DNA from: Meconema thalassinum
Taxonomy: Eukaryota; Arthropoda; Insecta; Orthoptera; Tettigoniidae
Direction of reading: 5' to 3'
Assembly: GCA_946902985.2 (NCBI GenBank)
Contig: OX336389.2
Coordinates: forward strand, 278,735,527-278,799,526
Length of the DNA stretch: 64,000 nt
Shown piece by piece: positions 34,568-45,052 of this stretch. The notes under the pieces are model-generated. The model was not told where the DNA came from and did no database searches. It worked only from the letters and a program-made list of their open reading frames with translations. How positions within the stretch are numbered: the first letter of the stretch is position 1; each line of letters begins with the position of its first letter. The translations under genes were made by a program, and so were the position numbers.

Positions 34568-36085
34568 AATAAACTACCCACACCCCACATCTGCACGACT
34601 GTTATCCGCATCCGCCCCACATCTGCACGACTTTTATCCGCATCCGCCCCAAATCCGCACGACTGTTATACGCATCCACCCCACATCTGCATGACTGTTA
34701 TCCGCATCCGCCCCACATCTGCACGACTTTTATCCGCATCCGCCCCGCATCCGCACGACTGTTATCCGCATCTGCCCCACATCTTCACGACTGTTATCCG
34801 CATCTGCCCCACATCCGCACGACTGTTATCCGCATCCGCCCCACATCCGCACGACTGTTATCCGCATCTGCCCCGCATCCGCACGACTTTTATCCGCATC
34901 TGCCCCACATCTGCACGACTTTTATCCGCATCTGCCCCGCATCCGCACGACTGTTATCCGCATCTGCTCCGCATCTGCTCCGCATCCGCACAACTGTTAT
35001 CCGCATCTGCCCCGCATCCGCACGACTGTTATCCGCATCTGCCCCACATCTGCACGACTTTTATCCGCATCTGCCCCGCATCCGCACGACTGTTATGCGC
35101 ATCTGCCCCGCATCCGCACGACTGTTATCCGCATCTGCCCCGCATCCAATGACTTTTATCCGCATCTGCCCCGCATCCGCACGACTTTTATCCGCATCCG
35201 CCCCACATCTGCACGACTTTTATCCGCAGCTGCCCCGCATCCGCACGACTTTTATCCGCATCTGCCCCACATCTACACTACTGTTATACGCATCCACCCC
35301 ACATCTACACTACTGTTATCCGCATCCGCCCCACATCTGCACGAGTTTTATCCGCATCCGCCCCGAATCCGCACGACTGTTATACGCATCCACCCCACAT
35401 CCGCACGACTGTTATCCGCATCCGCCCCGCATCCGCACGACTGTTATCCGCATCTGCCCCACATCTACACGACTGTTATCCGCATCTGCCCCACATCCGC
35501 ACGACTGTTATCCGCATCCGCCCCACATCTACACGACTGTTATCCGCATTCGCCCCGCATCCGCACGACTGTTATCCGCATCTGCCCCGCATCCGCACGA
35601 CTTTTATCCGCATCCGCCCCACATCTGCACGACTTTTATCCGCAGCTGCCCCGCATCCGCACGACTTTTATCCGCATCTGCCCCACATCTACACTACTGT
35701 TATACGCATCCACCCCACATCTACACTACTGTTATCCGCATCCGCCCCACATCTGCACGAGTTTTATCCGCATCCGCCCCGAATCCGCACGACTGTTATA
35801 CGCATCCACCCCACATCCGCACGACTGTTATCCGCATCCGCCCCGCATCCGCACGACTGTTATCCGCATCTGCCCCACATCTACACGACTGTTATCCGCA
35901 TCTGCCCCACATCCGCACGACTGTTATCCGCATCTGCCCCACATCCGCACGACTGTTATCCGCATCCGCCCCACATCTACACGACTGTTATCCGCATTCG
36001 CCCCGCATCCGCACGACTGTTATCCGCATCTGCCCCGCATCCGCACGACTGTTATCCGCATCTGCCCCGCATCCGCACGTTGTTA
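34568..36085 (+). repeat. ATCCGC-rich minisatellite, part 2 (about 47 units of 32 bp)
   Basis: Tandem 32-bp units vary at few positions (GCATCCGC or GCATCTGC, CCGCATC or CCACATC, GACTGTTAT or GACTTTTAT). A larger segment is duplicated: 35120-35520 and 35560-35900 share a run of variant units including GCAGCTGCCCC and CATCTACACTACTG. All three plus-strand frames are open over long stretches because 32 is not a multiple of 3; the 200- and 331-codon ORFs here are artefacts. Confidence 0.96.
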
Positions 36086-36137
36086 TCTGAATCCGCTGAC
36101 ATTACAATAATATTTTTAATTTATTAGATAAAGCAAC

Positions 36138-36317
36138 TTGCAGGTGAGGCCGCCAGGGCGAAGTGCTGATCACACCTCCCCAGTTGTATCCACCCCGTCC
36201 AGATGTTCCAAGCTCCAGGACACTGCCTGTAGAGGCGGTAGTGGTGAGTTCCGTCGCTGAGTCCGTGAGAACCACCAACCTAGAGGGTAAATCGACTAAA
36301 TAAAATAAAATAAAATA
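36138..36317 (+). mobile_element. SINE-7, 5'-truncated
   Basis: Bracketed by the 12-bp target duplication AGATAAAGCAAC at 36126-36137 and 36318-36329. It starts at GCAGGTGAGGCCGCC, the 3' domain of SINE-7 (compare 8528), and ends GGGTAAATCGACTAAATAAA with an (AAAAT)n tail. Confidence 0.9.
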
Positions 36318-36677
36318 AGATAAAGCAACAAGTACTGTATTAAAGCAACACAGCCATTTGAGGAGAAAGTGATCCTCCCTTAGGCTTTGTATGTCATGTG
36401 CTAATGAATGTTATACATACAGAATTCCAACCCTTTTCAGTTCGGGGTGTTTATTATGCTTAATGACAAAATTTGAATGAGATTAGCTTAAATCATCATC
36501 TTACATTTGTCATGGAAATCACATAAAGGAAAAATATGATATATCAAAAACATCCGGGTCCAGGTAATGATATTCAACAAGTTCAGATTGTATTCTGTAA
36601 ACTATCTGCAAATTTACTCCAAACATTATCCGCAGCTTATCCGCTATCCGCACGGCGAAAGATGTTGCGCAGGACTA

Positions 36678-36985
36678 GCTATAGGCCTCATGGCACACTG
36701 CCCAGCAGGTAGCGTAACGGTAACGAGTAAGTGGAGTGAACGTTTCATCTTGCGTGTGGATGTCAGACCACGGGTACTGGTGTCCATCGCCACCTTGAAT
36801 GATATCTCACCATCGCTCCGAGCAGTATATCTACGTCCTGAATCGCGTAATGCTCCCCGGTGCAGCGTGTGGAAATGATGCTTTGTTGATGGCATTCAAT
36901 TTATCAAGACGATCGTCTATTCACACGAATAATTAATGATAATGGTAATAATAGTAATGATGATATTATTAATAATAATAATACT
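36678..36985. other. no gene recognised; (AAT)-rich end
   Basis: Host or older repeat sequence next to the hAT-like element. Short open frames on both strands at 36567-36895 have no recognised domain. Low-complexity (AAT)n lies at 36932-36990. Confidence 0.4.
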
Positions 36986-38104
36986 AATAATAGACTTGAA
37001 GTGCAAACAGATCATGTAATTGGAGAATATCAGGCAGGGGTCAGGAAAGGTAGGTCTTGCACAGAACAGATTAATAACCTTAAGACCATCCTACAAATTC
37101 GTTAAGGCAGGCAAACGGTGATTACTTTTGTAGATAGATCCACTCTCGTCCGTTTTCTGGAAGAATTCAAAGTAGACAGGAAAACTAGAGAATTAAGCAA
37201 GCAAACACTAACAGGTTAAACTCTTGAGGGAATTATCTGAACTATTTGATGTTAAAACAGGAGTCCGACAAGGAGATGGATTGTCCCCTCTATTGTTTAA
37301 TCTTGTTCTAGAAAACGTAATTAGGACCTGGGGGAAAGAAGTTAAAGGAATAACCCATGGCAGACTACGTTATAACAAAATTCATTTACGGTGTTTGGCC
37401 TTCGCTGATGATCTCGCGATCTTGTCCAATAACAGACAGGAAGCGATTGCCTCCACGGAAATACTTCACGAAATTGCAACCAGAACAGGACTCCAGTTCT
37501 CATACCAAAAACACACTACATGTAGGGATCTCTTCGACACCTACAACCAAATTTGGCAAAATATCTCAAGTGTTTTACTGTATATGCTTCTGAAGCGCTG
37601 ATTATTGGGGGCAGATCATTAACTAAAGATGTGGAAAAGCATGAAAGGAAACTCATAAGAATTTTTTGACCAGTCTGTACATGGGAAATCTAGATAAAAA
37701 GAAAATCCCAAGACTTATACCAGCACTCGGAGAAAATCTCAGACACATTCAGGAAAAGACGATTGAAATTTTACAGGCATATCCTCAGGATGGGCAATCA
37801 GGGACTGACCAAAATGATTCCTAACCTTGCCCTGTCAATGAAAGTTAAAATCACCTGGCTGCTTGAAGTTGGAAAAGATCTACAGGAAATAGGCATCACA
37901 GATGACATTGTACTAGACAGAGCTAAGTTCAGAGAATTAGTCGATAATCACTGCTTTCCAGACCGTCCAAGCACTATCACCAACAAAACCTCGTCAGAAG
38001 ATCGCAAGAAAAGCCACAGCGAGAAGATGAAGAGATTTTGGGAGAAGAGAAAGGCAACGCTATCAGCTAAATAAGTTCAATCGCGCTCCTTAGTTGGGCA
38101 TGAT

Positions 38105-38137
<33 letters not shown>

Positions 38138-38140
38138 ATA
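36986..38140 (+). mobile_element. LINE-C, RTE-like non-LTR retrotransposon remnant
   Basis: Reverse transcriptase pieces appear in order: GEYQAGVRKGRSCTEQI (about 37030), TGVRQGDGLSPLLFNLVLEN (37256) and the catalytic box LAFADDLAILSN (about 37397). The C-terminal part is KFYRHILRMGNQGLTKMI (37763) to KMKRFWEKRKATLSAK (38074). The 3' end is a (GAAA)n tail at 38103-38138. Stops and shifts break the frame. RTE or a related clade is likely from the C-terminal motif, not proven. Confidence 0.82.
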
Positions 38141-38185
38141 ATAATATTTACATGAGTTTTGAGACTCTTTTACTACTGTGGCACC

Positions 38186-38512
38186 GGGTGAGTTAGCCGT
38201 GGTGGTTACGGCATGACTAATGGCAGTCGCTCACATCCGGGAGGCGAGGAGGTTCGAATCCCCCCGCCGGCAACCTTGAAGATGGTTTTCTGTGGTTTCC
38301 CATCTTCCTTCCAGGCAAATGCCGGGGTTGGTCCCTCACTATAGGCCACAGCCGCTACCTTCCAACTCCTCGCCCTTCCCTTCCAACTTTCCTCCCCAAC
38401 GGTACTTGTAGCTCACCCATTGGGTGTCCGTCTCGAAGCAGCTACAAAACTGGCGAGCCGAACATGTCCTCGGACACTCCCGGCACTAAAAGCCATACGC
38501 TAAAAAAAACTA
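38186..38512 (+). mobile_element. tRNA-derived SINE, family SINE-6, full length
   Basis: The head CCGGGTGAGTTAGCCGTGG (A-box) leads to GAGGTTCGAATCCCCCCG (B-box), the central block (CCTTCCAGGCAAATGCCGGG) and a 3' domain with GCTCACCCATTGGGTGTCCG, ending GCCATACGCTAAAAAAAA. Confidence 0.92.
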
Positions 38513-38700
38513 CTGTGGCTTTTAGAGACGCCAAGGCGTACGGATTTTGCTCTGAGAGAAATTGATAATATCTCACTAAATCTACTGACACGGCTCCCTA
38601 GCATTTAAGCACCTACAATTGCCAACTGACTGCGCTCGGATTCAATCCCGCAACCTTTGGCACTGCAGGTGAGAACGCCATGCAGCCAGTCACCAGATAT
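38513..38700 (-). mobile_element. SINE-4 copy
   Basis: Body matches 5232-5453: GGCTTTTAGAGACGCC, GTAAATCT-like CTAAATCTACTGACACGG, and minus-strand head with GGTTGCGGGATTGAATCC. It abuts the SINE-6 tail. Confidence 0.8.
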
Positions 38701-38704
38701 ACAA

Positions 38705-38963
38705 ATTTTCCACTGGCCACTTCATACTACAAACCTGAATCCAATTGAGAACATGTTGACGGAATAAAGAGTGAGGTGAGAGTTTGTTGGCCGAATTCTC
38801 TACAGAAGTCATAAGACGCACTCTGGTGGCTTATTGATGAGGCGTGGGATAATGTAGCTGCTAGAGAGAATTTGTTTCTAGATTTAGTAGCTTCCCTTCC
38901 TCGCAGACTTCGCTATATCGTAGAGCGAACGGCTTTTGGAGGCCTTACTGAGCGGCAAGCGTG
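38705..38963 (+). pseudogene. Tc1-like transposase C-terminal fragment
   Basis: Translation of shifting frames gives a Tc1-style end: TTNLNPIENM, then a stretch around VRVCWPNSSTEVIRR, and DLVASLPRRLRYIVERTAFG ending in TGA at about 38961. The N-terminal HTH region and the first catalytic Asp are absent, so only the last third or so remains. A hAT MITE is inserted just after its stop. Confidence 0.7.
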
Positions 38964-38975
38964 ACTCATGATAAC

Positions 38976-39826
38976 TAGGGCTCGGATTTTTAGGTGCTAA
39001 AACTAGGGAAAATATTTATTTTTTATGTATTAAAAATACCTGAAATATGTGACAAAACGGTAAAAATATTTAATTACAATTTAGTTTATTAATGTGAATA
39101 TAAACAATATCCAGCACTCACAAATGCAATTTATCCTATATCTCACTGACTGCTGAAGCATTACTTTACACAACGAGATACATCTTCACGTTGTCCATCA
39201 CAAATGACCGACGATTATTGCGAAACACTTATTCTGAAGGCGCAAAACTGTGGCATTTGTTTCTACCCCTTGAAGTGTAGTGTAACTTGAGATCGATGAT
39301 CAGCCTTGATTGCTTTCCCACATGGTTGGCAGAACAGAACGCCCCCATCAGAAATAACATTATCTTTAAATTCTGCAACAGACGATAACTTGTAGTTATT
39401 TTTACTTTAGGCATCGTAGAACTGCCTTACACTTCACAGTGCCAGAAATGACCTGCATGTGAGTGACACTGGTTCCAGGTATCAGGGTGAGGGGGTGGTT
39501 TAGCACGTGGTGCAATATGGCTATGGATAAGGAAATCCTCGGCTTCCACAGTGAGTGGCACGGGGCGGCAAGTTAAGAATAACACAGTTGCAAGCTGACA
39601 TACGCTCTGAATGAAGATTAGATAGCTCACAAGTTCTTCCCCGTTGAAGTAACACAGAAAAAAATGCAATAAACTGTAAGATCTAGCATACTGATTTTTA
39701 ATGTAAATATTATGTCTTTTTATGAGCTAATAGGTGAAAATTTGTAATTAAGATATTTCTAGAAAAAATCTTAACATATGTATTTACATTAAAAAAATAT
39801 TTAGGTACCTAAAAATCCGAGCCCCA
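38976..39826. mobile_element. hAT-type MITE
   Basis: A perfect 8-bp target duplication ATGATAAC at 38968-38975 and 39827-39834. Terminal inverted repeats: TAGGGCTCGGATTTTTAGG at the left and CCTAAAAATCCGAGCCCCA at the right. 851 bp, AT-rich, no transposase. Confidence 0.9.
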
Positions 39827-39889
39827 ATGATAACATCTCTTTTCAGGGCTTACACAATAAAGTTTCGTTGAATGCGGTAACTAATATAC

Positions 39890-41100
39890 AAGGTGCGTCT
39901 ACAAAGTATAGTGGATGGATCGGGAAGTAACATTGTGTGCATGCGCATGCGAATGGAGGGATATCTCAAAAAGAGCCACATAGTGTTGGTCACACAGGGT
40001 TGAAGCAGAACAGTCTGCTGCAGCTAGACAACTTAGTGCGTGTAATGACTCGTGTCATTGTGCAATGGAGTAACGCATTAACATCCAGTGTTGTTACAAA
40101 CGGCCATGCAAGTGACCGGTACAGAATCTGTAAGCAGAAAATATGGTGACAACTGGTTCAAACGTTTTCGAGATGCACAGGAAACACTTGATGACGCGTC
40201 ACGTTCGGGTCGACTGCCAACAAACAGAACTGCAGGTATCATCGAGCAAGTGTGTCTGACGCTGGTACAAATTCGGGGACGGTCTCTGAGAGGGATATCG
40301 AAGGAATTAGGGATTTGTAAAATACAGTGTGAACACCATCATTCACAACAATTCGGGTAAGCGGAAGATCTGTTCTGCGTATTTTGTAATACACACATTG
40401 ACGAGCAGAAGGCAACACGGATGGAAATTGCTGAAGATTTTATTGACACGTGTGACTAAGATCTATCTTTCCTGAAAACCGTCATGACAGCTGGGAGTAA
40501 AAGTAGTCTACGATCTGAAGACCAAGCGTTAATCAATGGCATTGTGTTTACCGGTTTCCTCACGTGCCAAATAGAGTCGCCTCCAAAAGTCCTAGATCAA
40601 GTTACTGTTGATCTCCATTTTCGAATTTCACCAGAAATTCTTACTGGAGCATAAAAACTGTCAACGCCCCATTTTACGGGAAAGTTTTGAAGCGTTTGCT
40701 GCACGCATCCGGCGTGTTCGGCCAAAGTTGAATAGGACTGAAAAGTGGAGTCTCTTCCGTGACAACGCCCACCCAAACACTGCGATCCGTCTGTGCAACG
40801 TTTTGAATAAGCGTGGAGTAATTGTTGAATTAAAATCCACCTTAGCCTACTCCACGGATCTGACGTCTATAGACTTCTTTCTGTTTCCCCTTCTTCGTCA
40901 TAAGGAAATCGTGAATGGCACACATTGTGCTGACATATCGCAAATCCAAAGACGTGTGACATCAGTGCTTCAATCGATTCAAAACACGCCTTAGCAGCCA
41001 GTTTCCAGCCACTGTTGTATGGTGGCAAAAGGAGAGTTCTTTGAACGCGACTAAAGGTATTCTGTTTGTAATTTATGTTTCTATGTGGTTTACTCTACAG
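39890..41100 (+). pseudogene. mariner-like transposase pseudogene
   Basis: N-terminal helix-turn-helix part: YGDNWFKRFRDAQETLDDAS and GRLPTNRTAG (40140-40240), then RGRSLRGISKELGICK. A degraded centre follows. The catalytic block is SLFRDNAHPNTAIRLCNVLN (about 40752-40811), with YSTDLTSIDFFLFPLLRHKE matching the mariner YSPDLAPxDF region. Several stops and shifts make it dead. Terminal repeats were not resolved; ACAAGGTGCGTCTACAAAG near 39890 is a candidate left end. Confidence 0.75.
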
Positions 41101-42279
41101 CCCCGAGGTTCAAAGGAAGCTAGTGACGAGGACATCAACTTTTGCTCAGTGTCAATTAATCTGACCAAAGGTGTACATTAATTCAATGAATGTCAAATGA
41201 CGTTATCTAGAAAGTTCGTATCTTCTACTTGATTAACAGCATTTCACTATTTAAAAAAAAAATGTTATTGGGCTGCATAGTTCAAAAGGTAGGGGCGCTG
41301 TGCTACTAACTTGAAGAGATTAGGCCATATTTAGAAACGGGAATGATCCTAGGATCACTCAGCCTACATCAGAAATGAATAACAGGGTAATGGTGCGGAC
41401 AACTCCATCCCTTATATCTCGGAACAAGTGGCAACGCTGTATGGCCTCTATGGCATGCACGTGGTTGGTGTTGCCTACTAATTTTGCTTCATGGCAATTC
41501 TTGCCTAAAACTAGGAGTGAGGAGGTGTCTAAATGATTTCAGTCTCCAGTCTCCTAACAAGTTACTGGTAAACATAAATCACAAACGGAGTGAGCAGAGC
41601 TTGTTTATGCGAGCAGCACGCAAATTAAGGCGACAATAAAATCAAAACTATTTGTTTAGTCTACTCAAGTGTTTTGGAAATTCGGACGACAAACGCGCCG
41701 CGCAGGTAGGGTGAAGAAATACGATCTCCCGTAAACGAAATTTATTGAATGCATCATAAACATACACTATGGGAAACTGGAAACTATTTTTGATCCATGA
41801 AATTGATTTACTTTTAGTATTGCCTCTCTTTTGTGTTTGTTGTTGTAATCATTTTATTGTCTCATTTACTTGCGATATATGTTGTTGCATTCTTTTTATT
41901 CCTTTAGTATCAAATGTTATCGCCAGGAGTTAAGTACTTGGGGAGTTAATGATCTATTCCACCAACCGAACAACATCATTAGAACATCCAGAAACAAAAG
42001 CTGCGTACCGCATTCCTTGCCTAGCTGCTTATTGTAGCAACTAATAGTAATAGCGATACTTCAACTGGCAGCATAAAATCTGGAGGGGGAAGGAAGGATT
42101 TTTTTAAAAGTACGGTACTTGTTCTGGTGTCTTTACATGCATTACATTACTATTATAAGATTTTTAAATATAGTTTTACATATTTTAATGCAATTAAGAT
42201 TTCATTCTTACTATTTTGATTCTCATAACATTTCTTCGTTTGTTTAGGGATTGAGGCAACCCAACTTAAAGGCAAATAC
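41101..42279. other. no gene recognised
   Basis: About 1.2 kb of AT-rich sequence without a supported gene or repeat family. Confidence 0.4.
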
Positions 42280-42550
42280 TGTATATGCTACAGGGATTAT
42301 CATGTAACAATCGCACTTGGGAATAATAAGCAAATATATGAATCCAGATATTGTCATGTGACAATCGCACCTGTGATAATTATCCAAACATATAAGTTAA
42401 TGACTGAGAATTTTAGCTGGTTAAAGCTTGAGTTAAACTTTTAAATAATTAGCCGATTAATGTTAATTAAACTAAACTCACTGATTAAAGTTAAACGTTA
42501 AAGCGGGAAAGGTTGTAGTAAACATCAGAAAACAATTTATCCTTAGTATT

Positions 42551-43693
42551 ATGCTTAGCACTAAAAGAGAATTTACAAAACAGAAAGACAGCATTGAACA
42601 GTCACAAAGTAACATTAACATTAATGCAGTTGGCAGTCTAAGTGAAAGGTTGTGTTTTTCCCGAGCTCTCAGGTGTGCTGAAATGGGTTGTTCTCTGGAG
42701 TGTTATCGCGCGAGGATCGGACTGTGGTATATGAAGGGTAGTCGGGATTTCCGGTGTTTGTGTGTGCATACGGGCCCTAGTAACTTGTGGTTCATAGCCC
42801 TAGTGATAGCTGCATTGCTAGTTATTGGTGGAGTGGAAGTGAATCCAGGTCCTGTTACTACAAATATGAATCAGGCAAATGATCCAGTGGCAGCTTTAAA
42901 GTGTTCGACGTGCAGTAACACATTGAAGAACGGTGTTCAGTGTGGACTATGTGAGAAATGGTTTCACTTCGGCTGTATTAAGGTCAAGAAGGAGGATTGT
43001 GATGTCGGGAATTGGTTTTGTAAATTATGTGATACGCCGGACTGTTTGAGGGTGCAAATCAAAGCAAGGGATCAAATAATACAGGAACTTAGAACAAAGC
43101 TTCGTGAATCAAAGGAAACAGTGAAGGATGTGACTGAACGGTTTTCCACTGGGATCAGTGTGGAAGAGGGCGTGCAGGAGCAAACTGAGAATGACGTCGT
43201 CATAATGGGTGATTCTATGATACGATGGAGTGCGAATATCTCGAGGAAATCAGGTGCGAAAGTGCGGTGTTATCCAGGGATTAAAATTGACCAGCTTGCC
43301 CAACAAGTGGAAGAAGCAAATGTAGAGGACTGTGACGAAGTTAAAGTGTTGTTGCTCCATGTTGGGACGAACGATTTGAAGAAGAGGTCTACAGCTGATT
43401 ACATCATGGGGAAGCTCTACGAACTAGGCAGAAAAGCTAAAAGCAAGTTTGGAAACGCAAAAATTATAATGAGTGGCATTGTTCGGCGGAGAGATGTTCC
43501 GTTAAGGCGAGTTAAGACTGTAAATGACCGCATGGACTGGGTTTGTGCACAACTGGGATTAGTGTACGTAGATGCTGACTGCTGGATTGGTGGCCGTGAA
43601 TTCGCCCGAGACGGGCTGCATTTAAATCGACGGGGCGCTTTTAACCTAGGGAGCATACATGACAGGGTCATCGGTTCGTGCCGGCCATTGTGA
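42551..43693 (+). CDS. LINE ORF1 protein: 2A-like motif, PHD finger, SGNH esterase
   Basis: 380 codons, uninterrupted. Residues 75-92 are hydrophobic (LWFIALVIAALLVIGG), followed at once by GGVEVNPGP, a match to the 2A ribosome-skipping motif (DxExNPGP) except for the first Asp. This pairing of a signal-like segment with 2A is known in some CR1-type LINEs. Residues about 117-160 form a Cys4-His-Cys3 PHD-type finger (CSTCSNTL, CGLCEKWFHFGC, WFCKLC). A coiled coil (about 165-200) links to an SGNH hydrolase domain: VVIMGDSMIRW (Ser block), LLLHVGTNDLK (GxND block) and ARDGLHLNRRG (Asp-His block), so all catalytic positions are present. Such ORF1 esterases are known in the CR1 clade. Its role in retrotransposition is not settled. 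It ends at a TGA that is in frame with ORF2. Confidence 0.9.
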   Translation: MLSTKREFTKQKDSIEQSQSNININAVGSLSERLCFSRALRCAEMGCSLECYRARIGLWYMKGSRDFRCLCVHTGPSNLWFIALVIAALLVIGGVEVNPGPVTTNMNQANDPVAALKCSTCSNTLKNGVQCGLCEKWFHFGCIKVKKEDCDVGNWFCKLCDTPDCLRVQIKARDQIIQELRTKLRESKETVKDVTERFSTGISVEEGVQEQTENDVVIMGDSMIRWSANISRKSGAKVRCYPGIKIDQLAQQVEEANVEDCDEVKVLLLHVGTNDLKKRSTADYIMGKLYELGRKAKSKFGNAKIIMSGIVRRRDVPLRRVKTVNDRMDWVCAQLGLVYVDADCWIGGREFARDGLHLNRRGAFNLGSIHDRVIGSCRPL

Positions 43694-44717
43694 GGAGGAG
43701 CAGGTCCAGAGGTTGCCAGCCGACAGGAACAGAAGGAGCTACTTCGGGATATTTGCTGCGGAGGTAAGACTCTAAGATTACTGCAGGTTAATTGTCAGAG
43801 TTTAGGAAATAAATTAATTGAATTTTGGAATCTTGTAGAGACGTATTCTCCGGACATTGTCATTGCTACTGAATCTTGGTTATATGAGGATATAAATAGT
43901 AATGAAATAATTCAAGGGACCTACGAAATGTACAGAAGGGATCGGGGGAAGCGAGGTGGTGGGCTATTTATTTGTGTGCGCAAAAATATAGCTAGTTTCT
44001 TAAAGTGGGCTGATACGGATCATGAAATGATATGTGTACAAATTTCGGATAAAGGGAATAAATTCCCTCTTCAGGTGATAGGGGCGTATAGAGCACCGAA
44101 AGATAACTTTTCGCTTCTCGACACACTGTATGATAAAACTTGTGCTGGTAATGCTATGAAAAACAGCATAATAATTGCCGGAGATTTAAACCTCCCCAAA
44201 GTAGACTGGTCTGGTGTGTCAACTAGCTGTGGTCAAGCTCAGAGCGCTGCAAACAAATTCTTAAGGGAGGGGGGATTTTCCCAAGTAGTTGACTTCCCAA
44301 CTAGAGGCAATAATACCGTAGATGTTTATCTCGTAAGGCCTGTAGAGCTGTATATTAACTGTCTGAAAGTACCAGGAATTAGTGACCATTCTGGGGTTGA
44401 ATTAAATATTAGATACGGTGATATTACAAAATTAGACTTTGATGTAGCAAAGAAGATCATATTCCAGTATCGCAGGGCGGATCAGGGCAAATTTCAGGGG
44501 TATTTGAACGAGCTATTTGTAGGATGGGCATCGGAAGGAAATCACATAAATATCCTGTGGACTAACTTTTTGAAAATTTTAAATAGCGCTATTGATAAAT
44601 GTGTTCCATTTAAATTACTGAAACAAAACCCAGATCCTGAGTATTACAGACGGGAAATCAGGAGTCTTAAACGGAAAATTAGGAAATTATACAATAAAAG
44701 ACATGATAGTGACAAGT

Positions 44718-45052
44718 GAAAATGAAAATCCACAGCCTGTTTCCAGTCTCCGACCGGGTCAGTAATCGAATGAATGAAGCCCCCATCTAGCGGCGAGGAT
44801 ATGGACTGTGCCGGCTGCCGAGGCCTGACGACCTCCTCTGGGGCAATGATTAAATGAATGACAGATGAAATGAAATGATAGTGGAGAGTGTTGCTGGAAT
44901 GACATTTTGACAGGGAAAACCGGAGTACCCGGAGAAAAACCTGTCTGCCTCCGTTCTGTCCAGCACAGATCTCACATGGAGTGACCGAGATTTGAACCAC
45001 GGACCCAGCGGTGAGAGGCCGGCGTGCTGCCGCCTAAGCCACGGAGGCTTGC
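44718..45052 (-). mobile_element. SINE-1 copy nested in LINE-D ORF2
   Basis: A 13-bp target duplication GATAGTGACAAGT at 44705-44717 and 45053-45065. The sequence is nearly the same as 790-1120. The insertion plus duplication is 348 bp, a multiple of three, so the LINE frame is the same on both sides, but the SINE itself brings stops. Confidence 0.93.

Larger units (their letters stand above)
31457..36677. mobile_element. 5.2-kb hAT-like element carrying a minisatellite
   Basis: A perfect 8-bp target duplication GCTATAGG lies at 31449-31456 and 36678-36685. The terminal inverted repeats are TAGAGCCCTGCGC at the left and, on the other strand at the right, TAGTCCTGCGC. Just inside both ends are GCGGATAA-type motifs that match the internal ATCCGC repeat. 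No hAT transposase was found. Internal content: array part 1, an unidentified 2.9-kb block, array part 2, a SINE-7 fragment. The 8-bp duplication and the ends support hAT; internal history is inferred. Confidence 0.8.

Noticed and set aside
34568..36085. CRISPR-like array or long repetitive protein
   Set aside because: The units are contiguous with no unique spacers, the DNA is eukaryotic, and the long frames come from a 32-bp period open in all frames.
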